Of a stretch of DNA of 64,000 nucleotides, positions 53,050 through 62,862 are shown in pieces. How positions within the stretch are numbered: the stretch's first letter is position 1; each line of letters begins with the position of its first letter. The notes beneath the pieces are model-generated. The model ran no database searches and was not told where the DNA came from. It saw only the letters and a program-made list of their open reading frames with translations. The stretch is from the NCBI RefSeq assembly GCF_000058485.1, contig NC_008278.1, positions 6,504,962-6,568,961 of the forward strand, in the 5' to 3' direction. The DNA is from Frankia alni ACN14a. GTDB taxonomy: Bacteria; Actinomycetota; Actinomycetes; Frankiales; Frankiaceae. The position numbers and the translations under genes are program-made.

Positions 53050-56000
53050 TCAGTCTGCGGCGCGGGCAGCTGGCGGGGGCTGTGCGCGTGTTTCCGGGGC
53101 TGGCGGGTGGTCGGGGGCGGCGAGCAGCGCGGCGAGTTCGTCCTCGGTCACCAGGGGCGGGCGGACGACGGCCCCGGTGCGGACGTAGAGGAAGGCGGCG
53201 TCGACGGCGCTCGGGTCGACGCCGCGCAACCGGGCCCAGGCCAGCCGGTAGACGGCGAGCTGGAGCTCGTCCGCGGACGACTGGCCGGTCTTCCAGTCGA
53301 TCACCTCCCACCGGCCGCCACCGAGGTCGTAGACGGCGTCGATGCGGCCGCGCACGATCCGCCCGGCGAGGGGGAGCTCGAAGGCCTCCTCGATCGCGGC
53401 GGGCCGGCGCGATCCGTACGGGGTCCGCAGGAACGCCTCCTGCAACGAACGCAGGTCGTCGTCGGTGAGCTCGGCGTCCTGGGCGCCGGGCAGGTCCTCG
53501 GCGTCGATCAGCGCCCGATGGTCGAACAGTTCCTCCACCCAGGCGTGGAAGCGGCTGCCGCGGCGGGCCGCCGCGACCGGCTGACGCGGCAGCGGGCGGA
53601 CGAGCTCGCGGGCGAACGCCGCCGGATCGGCCTGCAGCCGGACGATCTCGGACGCGGTCAGGTTCGCCGGCATCGGCACGTCGAGCTGCGGGACGCGGGC
53701 GGCCCGCTCCTCGACGACAAGCAGCTCCGCCTCGCGGTCGAGCTCGGCCAGCAGCGCCCGCTCGGCCACGGTCAGCCCCGACGGGTCACCGCCGCCCAGA
53801 ACCGCCGACGCACCCTCGCGAGAGGGCGTCGGCGTGGCGTGTGGCGTCGGCGATGTCGACGTTGTCGGTGGCGTCGGCGTGCCCGGTGGCGTCGGCGTGC
53901 CCGGTGGCGATGTCGATGTCGAGGTCGGTGGCGTCGGCGTGCCCGATGTCGATGGCGATGGCGTCGGGGGCGGTGGAGCGGTGGGGGACGGCGGGACGTC
54001 GGCGCCGAGCGGGGGCGGGGTGAGCGCCGCTTCGAGTCGGGCGAGGACGTCGCGGGCCGCCTCGACCCGGCGGGCGTACGGCTCGGGTTCGTAGGGGATC
54101 GGCCAGGCGAAACGGCGGGGGGTGGCCAGCGCCGGATTCGACTTCTCCGCGGGCCGCGGGGCCCAGAGGTCGACCCGTCCGCCGCCGCCGCGGGCGTGCT
54201 CGGCGAGTTCCGTCAGGAAGACCGACGCGCCTCGCGGGCGCTTCTGCGCCGGCCCCCACCAGTGCCCGCTGGCGAACAGCAGCGACTTCGCCCGGGTCAC
54301 CGCGACGTAGGCGAGCCGGCGCTCCTCCCGCTCGGCGTAGGCGCGGACCTCGGCCGCGAACGCGTCGAGGTCCGCCTTCTGGTCGGAGACCTCGAAGGCG
54401 GGCAGGTCCGCGGCGTCGCCGCGCAGCGGCACCGGCAGCACGCCGGGCGAGGTCGTCCACTGGTCCCGGACGGTGACGTCGGGGAAGACCCGCTCGCTGA
54501 GGTTCGGCACGGCCACGACCTCCCATTCCAGCCCCTTGGAGCGGTGCATCGTCATCAGGGCGATCGCGTCCGCCCCGGAGGGGCCGCTGACGTCGAGGCC
54601 CCGCTCGTGCTCCCGGGCGGCGCGCAGGAAGCCGAGGAAAGCGTGCAGGGAGGTCGTCCCGTCCGGGTCGGTGAAGTCGGCGGCGACGTCGAGGAAGGCC
54701 GCGACGTTCTCCTGGCGGCGGGCGCGCACGGCCGCCTCGGTGGCGGTGAGCTCGACGTCCAGCCCGATCGTGGCGACGACGCGGTGCAGCAGGTCGAGCA
54801 GGCCCTCGCCGATATGGGCGCGCAGCTCGGCGATCTCGGCGGCGAGCCGTCGCACCCGCAGTCGGCCCTCGGCGGACATCTCGGGGCCGGGGTCGTCGAG
54901 GACGTCGGAGAGGGCGACGACGTCCGCCGGGTCGACGTCGGCCACCGCCGCGGCAAGCGGATCCGCACGCCCCGGCAGGTCGGGCTCCGCGTCGGCGACG
55001 GGCGGGGGGCTGCGGACGACCTCGCGGGCGTGGCGGCCCAGCGCGGCGAGGTCGCGGGCGCCCAGGCGCACCCGCGGGCCGGTGAGCAGGCGGACGAGCG
55101 CGGCGTTCGCCGTCGGCGCGTCGAGGACCTCCAACACCGCGACGATCTCGGCGACCTCCGGCACGGTGAGCAGGCCGGTCAGCCCGACGACCTCGACCGG
55201 CAGCCCGACCGCCTGCAACGCGGTCAGCAGCGGCGGGATGTCCCCGCGGGCCCGGACGAGGACGGCGATGTCGCCGGGGTCGGTGCCCGCGTCGACCACC
55301 GCGCGCAGCCGGTCGGCGATCCAGGCCACCTCGTCGGCCCAGCTCGCGTGCAGGGCCACGACCGTCTCGCCGCGGTCGGCGACGTCGGCCCGTGGGCGCA
55401 GCTCGACGACCCGGTGGCGCGCGCGCAGCTGGGCCGCCACGGCGTTGGCGAGATCGAGCAGCCGGCCACCGCTGCGCTGGTTCACCGACAGCTCGTAGAC
55501 GTCGGCCGGGCGACCGTCGGCGCGCGCGAAGTGGGTCGGGAAGTGGTCGAGGTTCGCCACCGACGCCCCACGCCAGCCGTAGATCGCCTGACACGGGTCG
55601 CCGACGGCGGTGACCGGGTGGCCGCCGCCGAACAGGCCGGTGAGCATGCGGCGCTGGGCGACCGAGGTGTCCTGGTACTCGTCGAGCAGGACGACGGCGG
55701 CCCGGGCCCGCTCGGCGCGGCCGACCTCCGGCATCGTCTCGGCGAGACGGGCCGCGTAGGTGACCTGGTCGCCGAAGTCGAGCACGTCCCGCTCGCGGCG
55801 GGCGGCGCGGTAGTCGGCGACGAGCGCGGCGAGCTCCGAGCGCCCTCGGGCGGCGGCCGCGAACCGGCGCAGCCGCTCCTGCACACCCTTCGTGCCCCGC
55901 CGATCTCCGGCGGCGGCCAGGGCAGCCAGTACCTCCTCGCCGAAGGCGGTGTCGAAGGCGACGAGCGTCGCCGGGTCGACGAGGTGCTCGCTCATCTCCG

Positions 56001-56676
56001 CGTCGAGCGCGACCAGCTCGCCGACGACGGCCCCCAGCGAGCGGGTCAGCGCCTGCACCGGGCCGTCGTAGGCGCGGGCGACCCGCGCGGCGAGCTGGTA
56101 GCGCGCCGCCCCGGACAGCAGCTGGACGTCCGGTTCCAGGCCGAGGCGCAGCGCGTTGTCGACGACGAGCCGCCCGGCGAAGGCGTGGTAGGTGGCGACG
56201 GTGGGTTCGCCGTCCACCTCGGCATCCGCGGCCGATCCGGGCGCGCCCGGCCAGCCGCCGGCGTCGGCGGCGCCCGCCTTGCGCAGCGCGAGGCGCACCC
56301 GGCCGGCCAGCTCCCCGGCCGCCTTCGTGGTGAAGGTCAGCCCGAGCACCTGCTCCGCGCGCACCTGACGGGTCGCGACGAGCCAGACCACCCGGGCCGC
56401 CATCACCGAGGTCTTCCCGGAGCCGGCGCCGGCGACGATCACCCCCGGTTCCAACGGGGCGGTCGCGGCGGCGATCTGCTCGTCGGTGTAGGGGACCTCG
56501 AGCAGGTCGCGCAGGTCCTCCGGGTCGAGCCGCGGACCGGCGGGCGCGCCGTCGGCGTCGTCGCTCGGATCGCCGCCGAACCCGGGCAGGAACGGCTGGC
56601 GGGACGCCGACCCGCCGGCGCCCAGGTGGCCCCGGCCAGCCGGCGGACGAGGATGACCGGATCCGGCCGCGTTCAC
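53050..56676 (-). CDS. adnB: AdnB-like helicase-nuclease subunit
   Basis: The 1208-residue protein has an N-terminal UvrD-like motor: VIVAGAGSGKTSVMAARVV (Walker A), VVLLDEYQDTSVAQ (Walker B), VGDPCQAIYGWRGASVANLDHFP, MTMHRSKGLEWEVVAVPNLS and RLAYVAVTRAKS. The C-terminal part is a RecB-type nuclease with RIDAVYDLGGGRWEVIDWKTGQ. Between them is a Pro/Thr/Ser linker of about 60 residues (DNA 53820-54000) with simple repeats. With AdnA it resects double-strand breaks. Its GTG start overlaps the adnA stop (GTGA). Gene order equals M. tuberculosis Rv3202c-Rv3201c, where the second gene is adnB. Confidence 0.92.
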   Translation of the reverse strand: MNAAGSGHPRPPAGRGHLGAGGSASRQPFLPGFGGDPSDDADGAPAGPRLDPEDLRDLLEVPYTDEQIAAATAPLEPGVIVAGAGSGKTSVMAARVVWLVATRQVRAEQVLGLTFTTKAAGELAGRVRLALRKAGAADAGGWPGAPGSAADAEVDGEPTVATYHAFAGRLVVDNALRLGLEPDVQLLSGAARYQLAARVARAYDGPVQALTRSLGAVVGELVALDAEMSEHLVDPATLVAFDTAFGEEVLAALAAAGDRRGTKGVQERLRRFAAAARGRSELAALVADYRAARRERDVLDFGDQVTYAARLAETMPEVGRAERARAAVVLLDEYQDTSVAQRRMLTGLFGGGHPVTAVGDPCQAIYGWRGASVANLDHFPTHFARADGRPADVYELSVNQRSGGRLLDLANAVAAQLRARHRVVELRPRADVADRGETVVALHASWADEVAWIADRLRAVVDAGTDPGDIAVLVRARGDIPPLLTALQAVGLPVEVVGLTGLLTVPEVAEIVAVLEVLDAPTANAALVRLLTGPRVRLGARDLAALGRHAREVVRSPPPVADAEPDLPGRADPLAAAVADVDPADVVALSDVLDDPGPEMSAEGRLRVRRLAAEIAELRAHIGEGLLDLLHRVVATIGLDVELTATEAAVRARRQENVAAFLDVAADFTDPDGTTSLHAFLGFLRAAREHERGLDVSGPSGADAIALMTMHRSKGLEWEVVAVPNLSERVFPDVTVRDQWTTSPGVLPVPLRGDAADLPAFEVSDQKADLDAFAAEVRAYAEREERRLAYVAVTRAKSLLFASGHWWGPAQKRPRGASVFLTELAEHARGGGGRVDLWAPRPAEKSNPALATPRRFAWPIPYEPEPYARRVEAARDVLARLEAALTPPPLGADVPPSPTAPPPPTPSPSTSGTPTPPTSTSTSPPGTPTPPGTPTPPTTSTSPTPHATPTPSREGASAVLGGGDPSGLTVAERALLAELDREAELLVVEERAARVPQLDVPMPANLTASEIVRLQADPAAFARELVRPLPRQPVAAARRGSRFHAWVEELFDHRALIDAEDLPGAQDAELTDDDLRSLQEAFLRTPYGSRRPAAIEEAFELPLAGRIVRGRIDAVYDLGGGRWEVIDWKTGQSSADELQLAVYRLAWARLRGVDPSAVDAAFLYVRTGAVVRPPLVTEDELAALLAAPDHPPAPETRAQPPPAARAAD

Positions 56677-59600
56677 TCGATCACCTGCCGTCCCTCGGGG
56701 CGGGTGGGGCAGCTCGTCTGGAACGTGCACATCGTGCAGTGCTCGCCCGGCGTCGGCCGGAACGCCTCCGCATCGATGGTGCGCACCGCCTCGCCGAGGA
56801 CATCGTCCATCCAGGTGGGTCCCTCGGCGGGCAGGGCCTCCTGCGCCTGGACCTCGGGCGGGCCGGGTGCCTCGCCGGGCAGGCGGGGCCCGGCGCCGGT
56901 GCCACCGGCATCGCGGCGAAGCTGGACGAGCTCGGCGCCGCCGGGCACCGCGGAAGTCGCCACGGCGGGACCGCCAGCAGCCGGGTCGCCAGCAGCCGGA
57001 TCCACAGCGGCCGGGTCGACAGCGGCGGGGCGACCGGCGGCGGGAGTGGCCGCGGCGATCGCCGCGTCGAGGGCGCCGGTCCGCACGGCGAGCTGGTAGC
57101 TGCCGAGCTGGGGGTGGGTGGCGAGCTCGGCGCGGCCGGGCGCGCTGCGGCCGGTCTTGAAGTCGATGACATGCACCCGGCCGGCGTCGTCGAGCTCCAG
57201 CCGGTCGATGAACCCGCGCAGCATCACCTCCCGGCCCGCGACGTGGAGCCGGCAGGTGAACCGGACCTCCGCGTCGACGACCCGGCGCCCGCGCTCGCCG
57301 GCGTGCCAGGCCAGGAAGCGGGCCAGCGCCTCCCGGGCGGCGGCCCGCTCCTGGTCGCTGCGCCAGCGGGCCTCGTAGTCGAGATGCCGCCAGACGGTGT
57401 CGAGCCGGGCGTCGAGAGCGGCCAGATCCGCCGGGGTGCGCCCGGTGGTCACCTCGTCGGCGAGGGCGTGCACCACCTTGCCGAAACCCTGCGCGGTCGA
57501 GGCGACGGTGACCGCGTGCGCCTCGTGCTCCAGGAACCACCGCAGTGAGCAGGTGCCGATGCTCGACAACGACGAGCCGGACAGCCGCAGCGGCGCGCCC
57601 GGCGCGACGACCGGCACGTCGGAGTCGGTCACGTCGAGCAGCCCCCACCAGGTGGTCGGGTGCGCGGCGGGGACGAGCGGGCGGTGGGCGTCGTCGCGGG
57701 CGGCGGCGAGGGCGGCGAGGCGGCGGCGGGCGGCGGCGCGCAGGGCCGGACTCGACGTCGGCTCGGTCGCCAGCCGGCGCAGCGTCGCGACGAGGCCGAC
57801 GAGGGTCAGCGGCCGGGCCGGGCGACCGGAGATGTTCTCGACGGCGACGCCGAGCTCGTCGAGCAGCCGGCTGGGCAGGCTGCCGTCGTCGTCCGGGCTG
57901 TTGACGGCGGTGACCAGCAGACGCCGCCGGGCCCGGGTGAGCGCGACGTAGAACAGCCGGCGCTCGTCGGCGAGCAGGTCCTGGCGGGTCAGCGGCGGGC
58001 GCAGGCCGCCGCGGGCGGGTGCGTCGAGCTGCTCGGCGCCGAGCAGCGAATGCCGCTCCCGCAGGTCCGGCCAGATCCCGTCCTGCACCCCGCAGACGGC
58101 GACGACGTCCCATTCCAGGCCCTTGGCGCGGTGCGCGGTCAGCAGCCGCACGCCGCGGCGGCGGGCGTCCTCCCCCACCGGCGCGATGGCGTCGGCGGCG
58201 ATCTGCTGACGGCCCAGCTCGTCGACCAGCGACGCGGCGCCGGTGCCGGGCCCGCGCCGCTGGGCGAGGCGGGCGACGGCGTCGAACAGCGCCACCACCG
58301 CGTCGAGGTCGCGGTCGGCTGCGCGCCCCGCCGCCCCGCCGGCCGCCGACGCCGCCACCAGCGCCTGCTGCCATCCGCTGGCCGACCACAGCGCCCACAG
58401 CGCCTGCTCGGGCGAGCCGGCCGGCTCCCGCAGCGCCCGGCGGGCCACGACGAGCAGGTCGCCGACCCGGCGGGCGGGCCGGGCGACCGGATCGGCGACG
58501 CGCACCAGCCAGCGGTCCGGATCGGCGACAGCCTGGCGGACCAGCTCGGCCGACGCGGCGGGCTGCCGGGCACCGGCGTCACGATCGCCGCCACCCGCGT
58601 CACGATCGCCGGCACCCGCGTCGCGATCGCCGGCACCCGCGTCGCGATCGAAGGCACGCAGCGCGCGGCCCAACTCGCGCAGGCCCGCCGGGTCCGCCCC
58701 GCCGAGCGGGGAGGTGAGCAGGGTGCGGGCGGCATCGGCGGTGAGCGCGCCGGCGGGGTTGTCCGCGCAACGCAACGCCAGCAGCAGCAGCGCCGCGGCG
58801 GGTTCCTGCGCGACGGGCAGGTCGTCGCCGTCGACGCTGACCGGCACGCCCGCGGCGGTCAGCACCCGGCGCAGCCGGGCGATGCGGTCCGCGGTGCGGA
58901 CGAGGACCGCCATCGCGGGCCAGGGGGTGGCGTTCTCCAGGTGCTCGCGGCGCAGCAGGTCGGCGACGGCCTCCGCCTCCGCCCCGGCACTCGGGTAGGT
59001 CCGGACCTGGACCCGGCCCGCGCCGAGGTCGGTGCGCCCGATCAGGTCGCGGTGCGCCCGGATCTCGGCCACCGGGAGCCCGGCCGCCGGGATTCGCCTG
59101 GCCACGTGCCGGCTCGCCAGCAGCGGGGCGGGCGCCATCCGTCGGCCGGTGCGCAGCGCGACGATCGGCGCCCCGCCACCGCGCCCCGGCGTGCCGAACC
59201 GCTGCGGGAAGTCGAGCAGGCCGGCGACCTCCGCCCCGCGGAAGGCGTAGATGGACTGGTCGGGATCGCCGAAGACGACCAGGTCGCGCCCGCCGCCGGC
59301 GACCGCGCGCAGCAGCCGCTCCTGAGCGGGGTCGGTGTCCTGGTACTCGTCGACGAAGACGTGGCGATAGCGGGCGCGCAGCGCCTCGCCCGCCTCGGCG
59401 CCCTCGGCGACGACGACGGCCCGGTGCACCAGGTCGGCGTAGTCGAGCGCGCCCTCAAAGCCGAACACGTCGAGGTACATCTCGTAGAACTCGGCGAGGG
59501 CGGCCCAGTCCGGCCGGTCGGTGCGCCGGGCCAGCTGGGCCAGGCCCACGGGCTCCAGGCCGACCTCGCGGGCCCGCGCCAGCAGCGCCCGCACCTCCTC

Positions 59601-60185
59601 GGTGAAGCCGCGGGTACCCAGGGCGCGGGCGAGCTGCGGGGGCCAGACGGGACGGCCGTCCTCGCGCGAGCCCTCGATGAGCTCCCGCAGCCGGCTGTCC
59701 CGCTCCGGGCCCGACAGCAGCCGGAACCCGCCGTGGGGCGCCGGCCGATCGTGCGCCCGCAGCAGCGCCAGGCACCAGGCGTGAAAGGTCCACGCCCCCG
59801 GCCCGCCCCCGCTACCGGGGCCGCCCCTGGAGGCGGAGCCGCCGGGACCCAACCGGGCGGTGATCCGCTCCCGCAGTTCGCCCGCGGCCCGGCGGCTGAA
59901 GGTGAGGACCAAGATCGACCGTGGGTCCGCTCCGGCCTCGATCCGGGCGGCGACCGCCTCGACCAGGGTCGCCGTCTTACCCGTGCCCGGGCCGGCGAGC
60001 ACCAGCAGCGGGCCCCCCGGGTGCTCGATGACCCGGCGCTGCGCCGGGTCGGCGACGAACCGGCGCGGCGGCGTGAGCGGCGTCGGGACGAGCCGGTGGC
60101 CGGCGGGCGCGGCGGGGGCAGGTGCGGCAACCACCCCGACAGCACACCACGCGGGTCCGACAGCCTCGCGACGGCTCCCGACCAT
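56673..60185 (-). CDS. adnA: AdnA-like helicase-nuclease subunit with Fe-S cysteines
   Basis: The 1170-residue protein is the partner of AdnB. It has LLVLAGPGTGKTATLVEAVA, HVFVDEYQDTDPAQ, VFGDPDQSIYAFRGAEVAGLLDFP, LLTAHRAKGLEWDVVAVCG and RLFYVALTRARR, so its motor motifs look intact. The C-terminal nuclease has GFIDRLE...VHVIDFKTGR and a set of cysteines (one in IGTCSLRWF and three in CTMCTFQTSC) arranged like the 4Fe-4S staple of AddB-type nucleases. Two in-frame repeats are present: DRDAGAG-type units (DNA 58575-58660) and PAAVD-type units (56965-57030). ATG 60185 is the longest reasonable start. Confidence 0.92.
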   Translation of the reverse strand: MVGSRREAVGPAWCAVGVVAAPAPAAPAGHRLVPTPLTPPRRFVADPAQRRVIEHPGGPLLVLAGPGTGKTATLVEAVAARIEAGADPRSILVLTFSRRAAGELRERITARLGPGGSASRGGPGSGGGPGAWTFHAWCLALLRAHDRPAPHGGFRLLSGPERDSRLRELIEGSREDGRPVWPPQLARALGTRGFTEEVRALLARAREVGLEPVGLAQLARRTDRPDWAALAEFYEMYLDVFGFEGALDYADLVHRAVVVAEGAEAGEALRARYRHVFVDEYQDTDPAQERLLRAVAGGGRDLVVFGDPDQSIYAFRGAEVAGLLDFPQRFGTPGRGGGAPIVALRTGRRMAPAPLLASRHVARRIPAAGLPVAEIRAHRDLIGRTDLGAGRVQVRTYPSAGAEAEAVADLLRREHLENATPWPAMAVLVRTADRIARLRRVLTAAGVPVSVDGDDLPVAQEPAAALLLLALRCADNPAGALTADAARTLLTSPLGGADPAGLRELGRALRAFDRDAGAGDRDAGAGDRDAGGGDRDAGARQPAASAELVRQAVADPDRWLVRVADPVARPARRVGDLLVVARRALREPAGSPEQALWALWSASGWQQALVAASAAGGAAGRAADRDLDAVVALFDAVARLAQRRGPGTGAASLVDELGRQQIAADAIAPVGEDARRRGVRLLTAHRAKGLEWDVVAVCGVQDGIWPDLRERHSLLGAEQLDAPARGGLRPPLTRQDLLADERRLFYVALTRARRRLLVTAVNSPDDDGSLPSRLLDELGVAVENISGRPARPLTLVGLVATLRRLATEPTSSPALRAAARRRLAALAAARDDAHRPLVPAAHPTTWWGLLDVTDSDVPVVAPGAPLRLSGSSLSSIGTCSLRWFLEHEAHAVTVASTAQGFGKVVHALADEVTTGRTPADLAALDARLDTVWRHLDYEARWRSDQERAAAREALARFLAWHAGERGRRVVDAEVRFTCRLHVAGREVMLRGFIDRLELDDAGRVHVIDFKTGRSAPGRAELATHPQLGSYQLAVRTGALDAAIAAATPAAGRPAAVDPAAVDPAAGDPAAGGPAVATSAVPGGAELVQLRRDAGGTGAGPRLPGEAPGPPEVQAQEALPAEGPTWMDDVLGEAVRTIDAEAFRPTPGEHCTMCTFQTSCPTRPEGRQVIE

Positions 60186-60266
60186 GCCGCGCCACGCGGG
60201 GATGCGCCGGGGTCGGGGTCGGGGTCGCGTGCACGCGCCGGCCGCGACATGGCACTGTCATGGCCC

Positions 60267-61016
60267 ATGACCGAATGCAGCGGCAAAGTTGCGCTGGTGA
60301 CCGGGGCGGGATCGGGCATAGGCGCCGCCTGCGCCCACCGCCTGGCGAGCGCTGGCGCCCAGGTTGTCGTCACGGATCGCCATCCGGACGGCGTCAAGGA
60401 GGTGGCGGCGCAGATCGAGCGGGACGGCGGGGCCGCGATCGCGCTGGAGGCCGACGTCACCGATCCCGACGCGCTCGAACGGGCGGTGCAGGCCGCGGTC
60501 GGCACCTTCGGGCGGCTCGATCTGGCGGTGAACAACGCCGGCGTCACGGCCGGGCGTGAGCCGGTCGGGACCACTCCCGCCGAGGACTGGCAGCGGGTGC
60601 TCGACGTGAACCTGTCCGGGGTCTTCTACAGCATGCGGGCCGAGATCACGGCGATGCTGCACGGCGGCGGCGGCGGCTCGATCGTCAACATGGCCTCGGT
60701 GTTCGGCACGGTCGGCTTCGCCGGGTCCGCGCCGTACGTCGCCGCCAAGCACGGCGTGATCGGGCTGACCAGGACCGCGGCCCTGGAGTACGCGACGCGG
60801 CGGATCCGGGTCAACGCGGTCGCGCCCGGCTTCGTCGACACCCCGCTGCTGCACGTCGACGGCCGCCGCCAGCGCGGCGCAGCGCTGCTGGCACCGATCC
60901 AGCGGCTCGGCACCGCCGAGGAGGTCGCCGAGGTGGCCGTGTTCCTGCTCTCCGACCGGGCGTCGCTGGTCACCGGCAGCGTCTACCTCGCCGACGGCGG
61001 CCTGTCCGCCCGTTGA
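60267..61016 (+). CDS. Short-chain dehydrogenase/reductase
   Basis: The 249-residue classical SDR has KVALVTGAGSGIGAACAHRLA (NAD(P)-binding GxxxGxG), NNAGVT, IVNMASVFG (catalytic Ser) and YVAAKHGVIGLTRTAALEYA (catalytic Tyr-Lys). It ends VTGSVYLADGGLSAR as usual. The acidic residue after the second strand (VTDRHPDG) suggests NAD rather than NADP. The substrate is unknown. ATG 60267 was chosen; ATG 60249 is possible. The last 34 bases overlap the convergent alkyltransferase-like gene. Confidence 0.93.
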   Translation: MTECSGKVALVTGAGSGIGAACAHRLASAGAQVVVTDRHPDGVKEVAAQIERDGGAAIALEADVTDPDALERAVQAAVGTFGRLDLAVNNAGVTAGREPVGTTPAEDWQRVLDVNLSGVFYSMRAEITAMLHGGGGGSIVNMASVFGTVGFAGSAPYVAAKHGVIGLTRTAALEYATRRIRVNAVAPGFVDTPLLHVDGRRQRGAALLAPIQRLGTAEEVAEVAVFLLSDRASLVTGSVYLADGGLSAR

Positions 61017-61408
61017 TCAGCAGCCGGGCGGCCGTCCCAGCGGGCGGCGGCGAGGTCTACTCGTTCGCCGTTCGCCGACAGCGGGGTGCGGTCGACGGCG
61101 AGCCGGCGCAGTGCCTCGGCCGGCGCGGCCGGGTTCGGCTCGCCGCTCGCCCGGATGACCCGGTGCCACGGCAGGTCGTCGTCCGCGTAGCGGGACAGCG
61201 CCGCACCGACGGTCCGGCCGGTGCCCGCGCCGACGTACTCGGCGACGTCGCCGTAGGTCATCACCTTGCCCGCCGGGATCCGGGCCACCGCGTCGAGCAC
61301 CTCGGCCGCGTGCGGGCTCGGCTCGGCCCCGCCGAGGCGGATCCGGGTGCCGAGCCCGGCGGACACGCTCGCCGGCGGCGCGTCGCGCCGGCCGCGTGGC
61401 CGGCTCAC
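60983..61408 (-). CDS. Alkyltransferase-like protein (ATL), Trp in place of the active Cys
   Basis: The 141-residue protein has the O6-alkylguanine transferase C-terminal fold: VLDAVARIPAGKVMTYGDVAEYVGAGTGRTVGAALSRY, including the DNA-binding helix with RTVGAALSR, then PWHRVI where transferases have PCHRVI. Trp81 replaces the alkyl-accepting cysteine. This defines alkyltransferase-like proteins, which bind alkylated guanine and hand it to nucleotide excision repair. M. tuberculosis Rv3204 has the same place in the adnAB-moeZ neighbourhood. The C-terminal end overlaps the SDR gene on the other strand. Confidence 0.92.
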   Translation of the reverse strand: MSRPRGRRDAPPASVSAGLGTRIRLGGAEPSPHAAEVLDAVARIPAGKVMTYGDVAEYVGAGTGRTVGAALSRYADDDLPWHRVIRASGEPNPAAPAEALRRLAVDRTPLSANGERVDLAAARWDGRPAADQRADRPPSAR

Positions 61409-61454
61409 CGCGACCCCGCGGACCGGCGCACGCCGGTGACGGACCCGCCCACGC

Positions 61455-62627
61455 TCAGTAGACCGGCAGGGACTTGTCGACCTGGGTGGCCCAGGCCGTC
61501 ACGCCGCCCTGGACGTGCACGGCCGAGGAGAACCCCGCGCCCTTGAGCGTCGCGAGCGCCTCGGCGGAGCGCACCCCGGACTTGCAGTAGACGACCACCC
61601 GCCGGTCCTGGGGCAGCTCGGCCAGGTGGGCCGGCAGGTCGCCCTTCGGGATCAGCCGGGCGCCGGGGATCCGGACGATCTCCCACTCCGCCGGCTCGCG
61701 CACGTCGACCAGCTCGATCGGCTCGCCGGCGTCCAGCCAGCCCTTGAGCTCGCTCGCGGTGATCGTCGAACCGGCGGCCGCGAGCTGGGCCTCCTCGGAG
61801 ACGACGCCGCAGAACGCCTCGTAGTCGATCAGCTCGGTGATCGTCGGGTTCTTCCCGCAGAGCGGGCACTCCGGGTCCTTGCGGACCTTGATCGCCCGGT
61901 AGGTCATCTCGAGGGCGTCGTAGACCATCAGCCGGCCGACCAGCGGGTCGCCGATCCCGGTCAGCAGCTTGATCGCCTCGGTGGTCTGGATGGACGCGAT
62001 CGACGCGCACAGCACGCCGAGCACGCCGCCCTCGGCGCAGGACGGGACCATCCCGGGGGGCGGGGGCTCCGGGTAGAGGCAGCGGTAGCACGGACCGTGG
62101 TCCGCCCAGAAGACGCTGGCCTGGCCGTCGAACCGGTAGATCGAGCCCCAGACGTACGGCTTGCCGAGCAGGACGGCCGCGTCGTTGACCAGGTACCGGG
62201 TGGCGAAGTTGTCGGTCCCGTCGACGATGAGGTCGTACTGGCTGAAGATCTCCATCACGTTGGAGGTATCCAGCCGGGTCTCGTGCAGGACCACGTTGAC
62301 GTACGGGTTGATGTTGAGGACCGAGTCCCGCGCCGATTCGGCCTTCGACCGGCCGACGTCGGACTGGCCATGGATGATCTGGCGCTGCAGGTTCGACTCG
62401 TCGACGGTGTCGAACTCGACGATGCCGAGCGTTCCGACGCCCGCGGCCGCCAGGTACATCAGGGTCGGTGAGCCGAGCCCGCCGGCGCCGACCGCCAGCA
62501 CCCTGGCGTTCTTCAGCCGCTTCTGGCCGTCCATGGCGACATCCGGGATGATCAGATGCCTGGAGTACCGGCGAACCTCGTCGACGGTCAGGCCCTCGGC
62601 GGGGTCGACCAGGGGCGGAAGGGACAC
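61455..62627 (-). CDS. moeZ: MoeZ: MoeB-type adenylyltransferase with rhodanese domain
   Basis: The 390-residue protein adenylates the C-terminus of sulfur-carrier proteins and then donates sulfur. Residues 1-270 are the E1-like domain: GAGGLGSPTLMYLAAAGVG, DTVDESNLQRQIIHGQSDVG, DGTDNFATRYLVND, and zinc cysteines in CYRCLYP and CPLCG. Residues 290-390 are a rhodanese domain with the active cysteine in VVVYCKSGVRSAEA. GTG 62627 lies five bases after AGGAG. It corresponds to M. tuberculosis MoeZ/MoeB1 (Rv3206c). MoaE at 32956 is a downstream user of the same sulfur-carrier chemistry. Confidence 0.96.
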   Translation of the reverse strand: MSLPPLVDPAEGLTVDEVRRYSRHLIIPDVAMDGQKRLKNARVLAVGAGGLGSPTLMYLAAAGVGTLGIVEFDTVDESNLQRQIIHGQSDVGRSKAESARDSVLNINPYVNVVLHETRLDTSNVMEIFSQYDLIVDGTDNFATRYLVNDAAVLLGKPYVWGSIYRFDGQASVFWADHGPCYRCLYPEPPPPGMVPSCAEGGVLGVLCASIASIQTTEAIKLLTGIGDPLVGRLMVYDALEMTYRAIKVRKDPECPLCGKNPTITELIDYEAFCGVVSEEAQLAAAGSTITASELKGWLDAGEPIELVDVREPAEWEIVRIPGARLIPKGDLPAHLAELPQDRRVVVYCKSGVRSAEALATLKGAGFSSAVHVQGGVTAWATQVDKSLPVY

Positions 62628-62862
62628 GCTTGCTCCTCGCGTTCGGTGTCGTTCTTCGACGATGCCACACCCGCGCGCGGCCTCGTCGGGAATGAGCCAT
62701 CCCGCGCCCGATCCGCGTGCGTCCGCTGCCGCTTCGGCTCGCGGACCTCGCCCGGAACGACTCCCGTCGGTGCAGCGCCTGGCACCCCCGGCGTGTTCCC
62801 CGGACCCCGCTGGGTACACCGACGATGACCTGATGACCACACCCCGTGGGGAGTTGAGTGCG

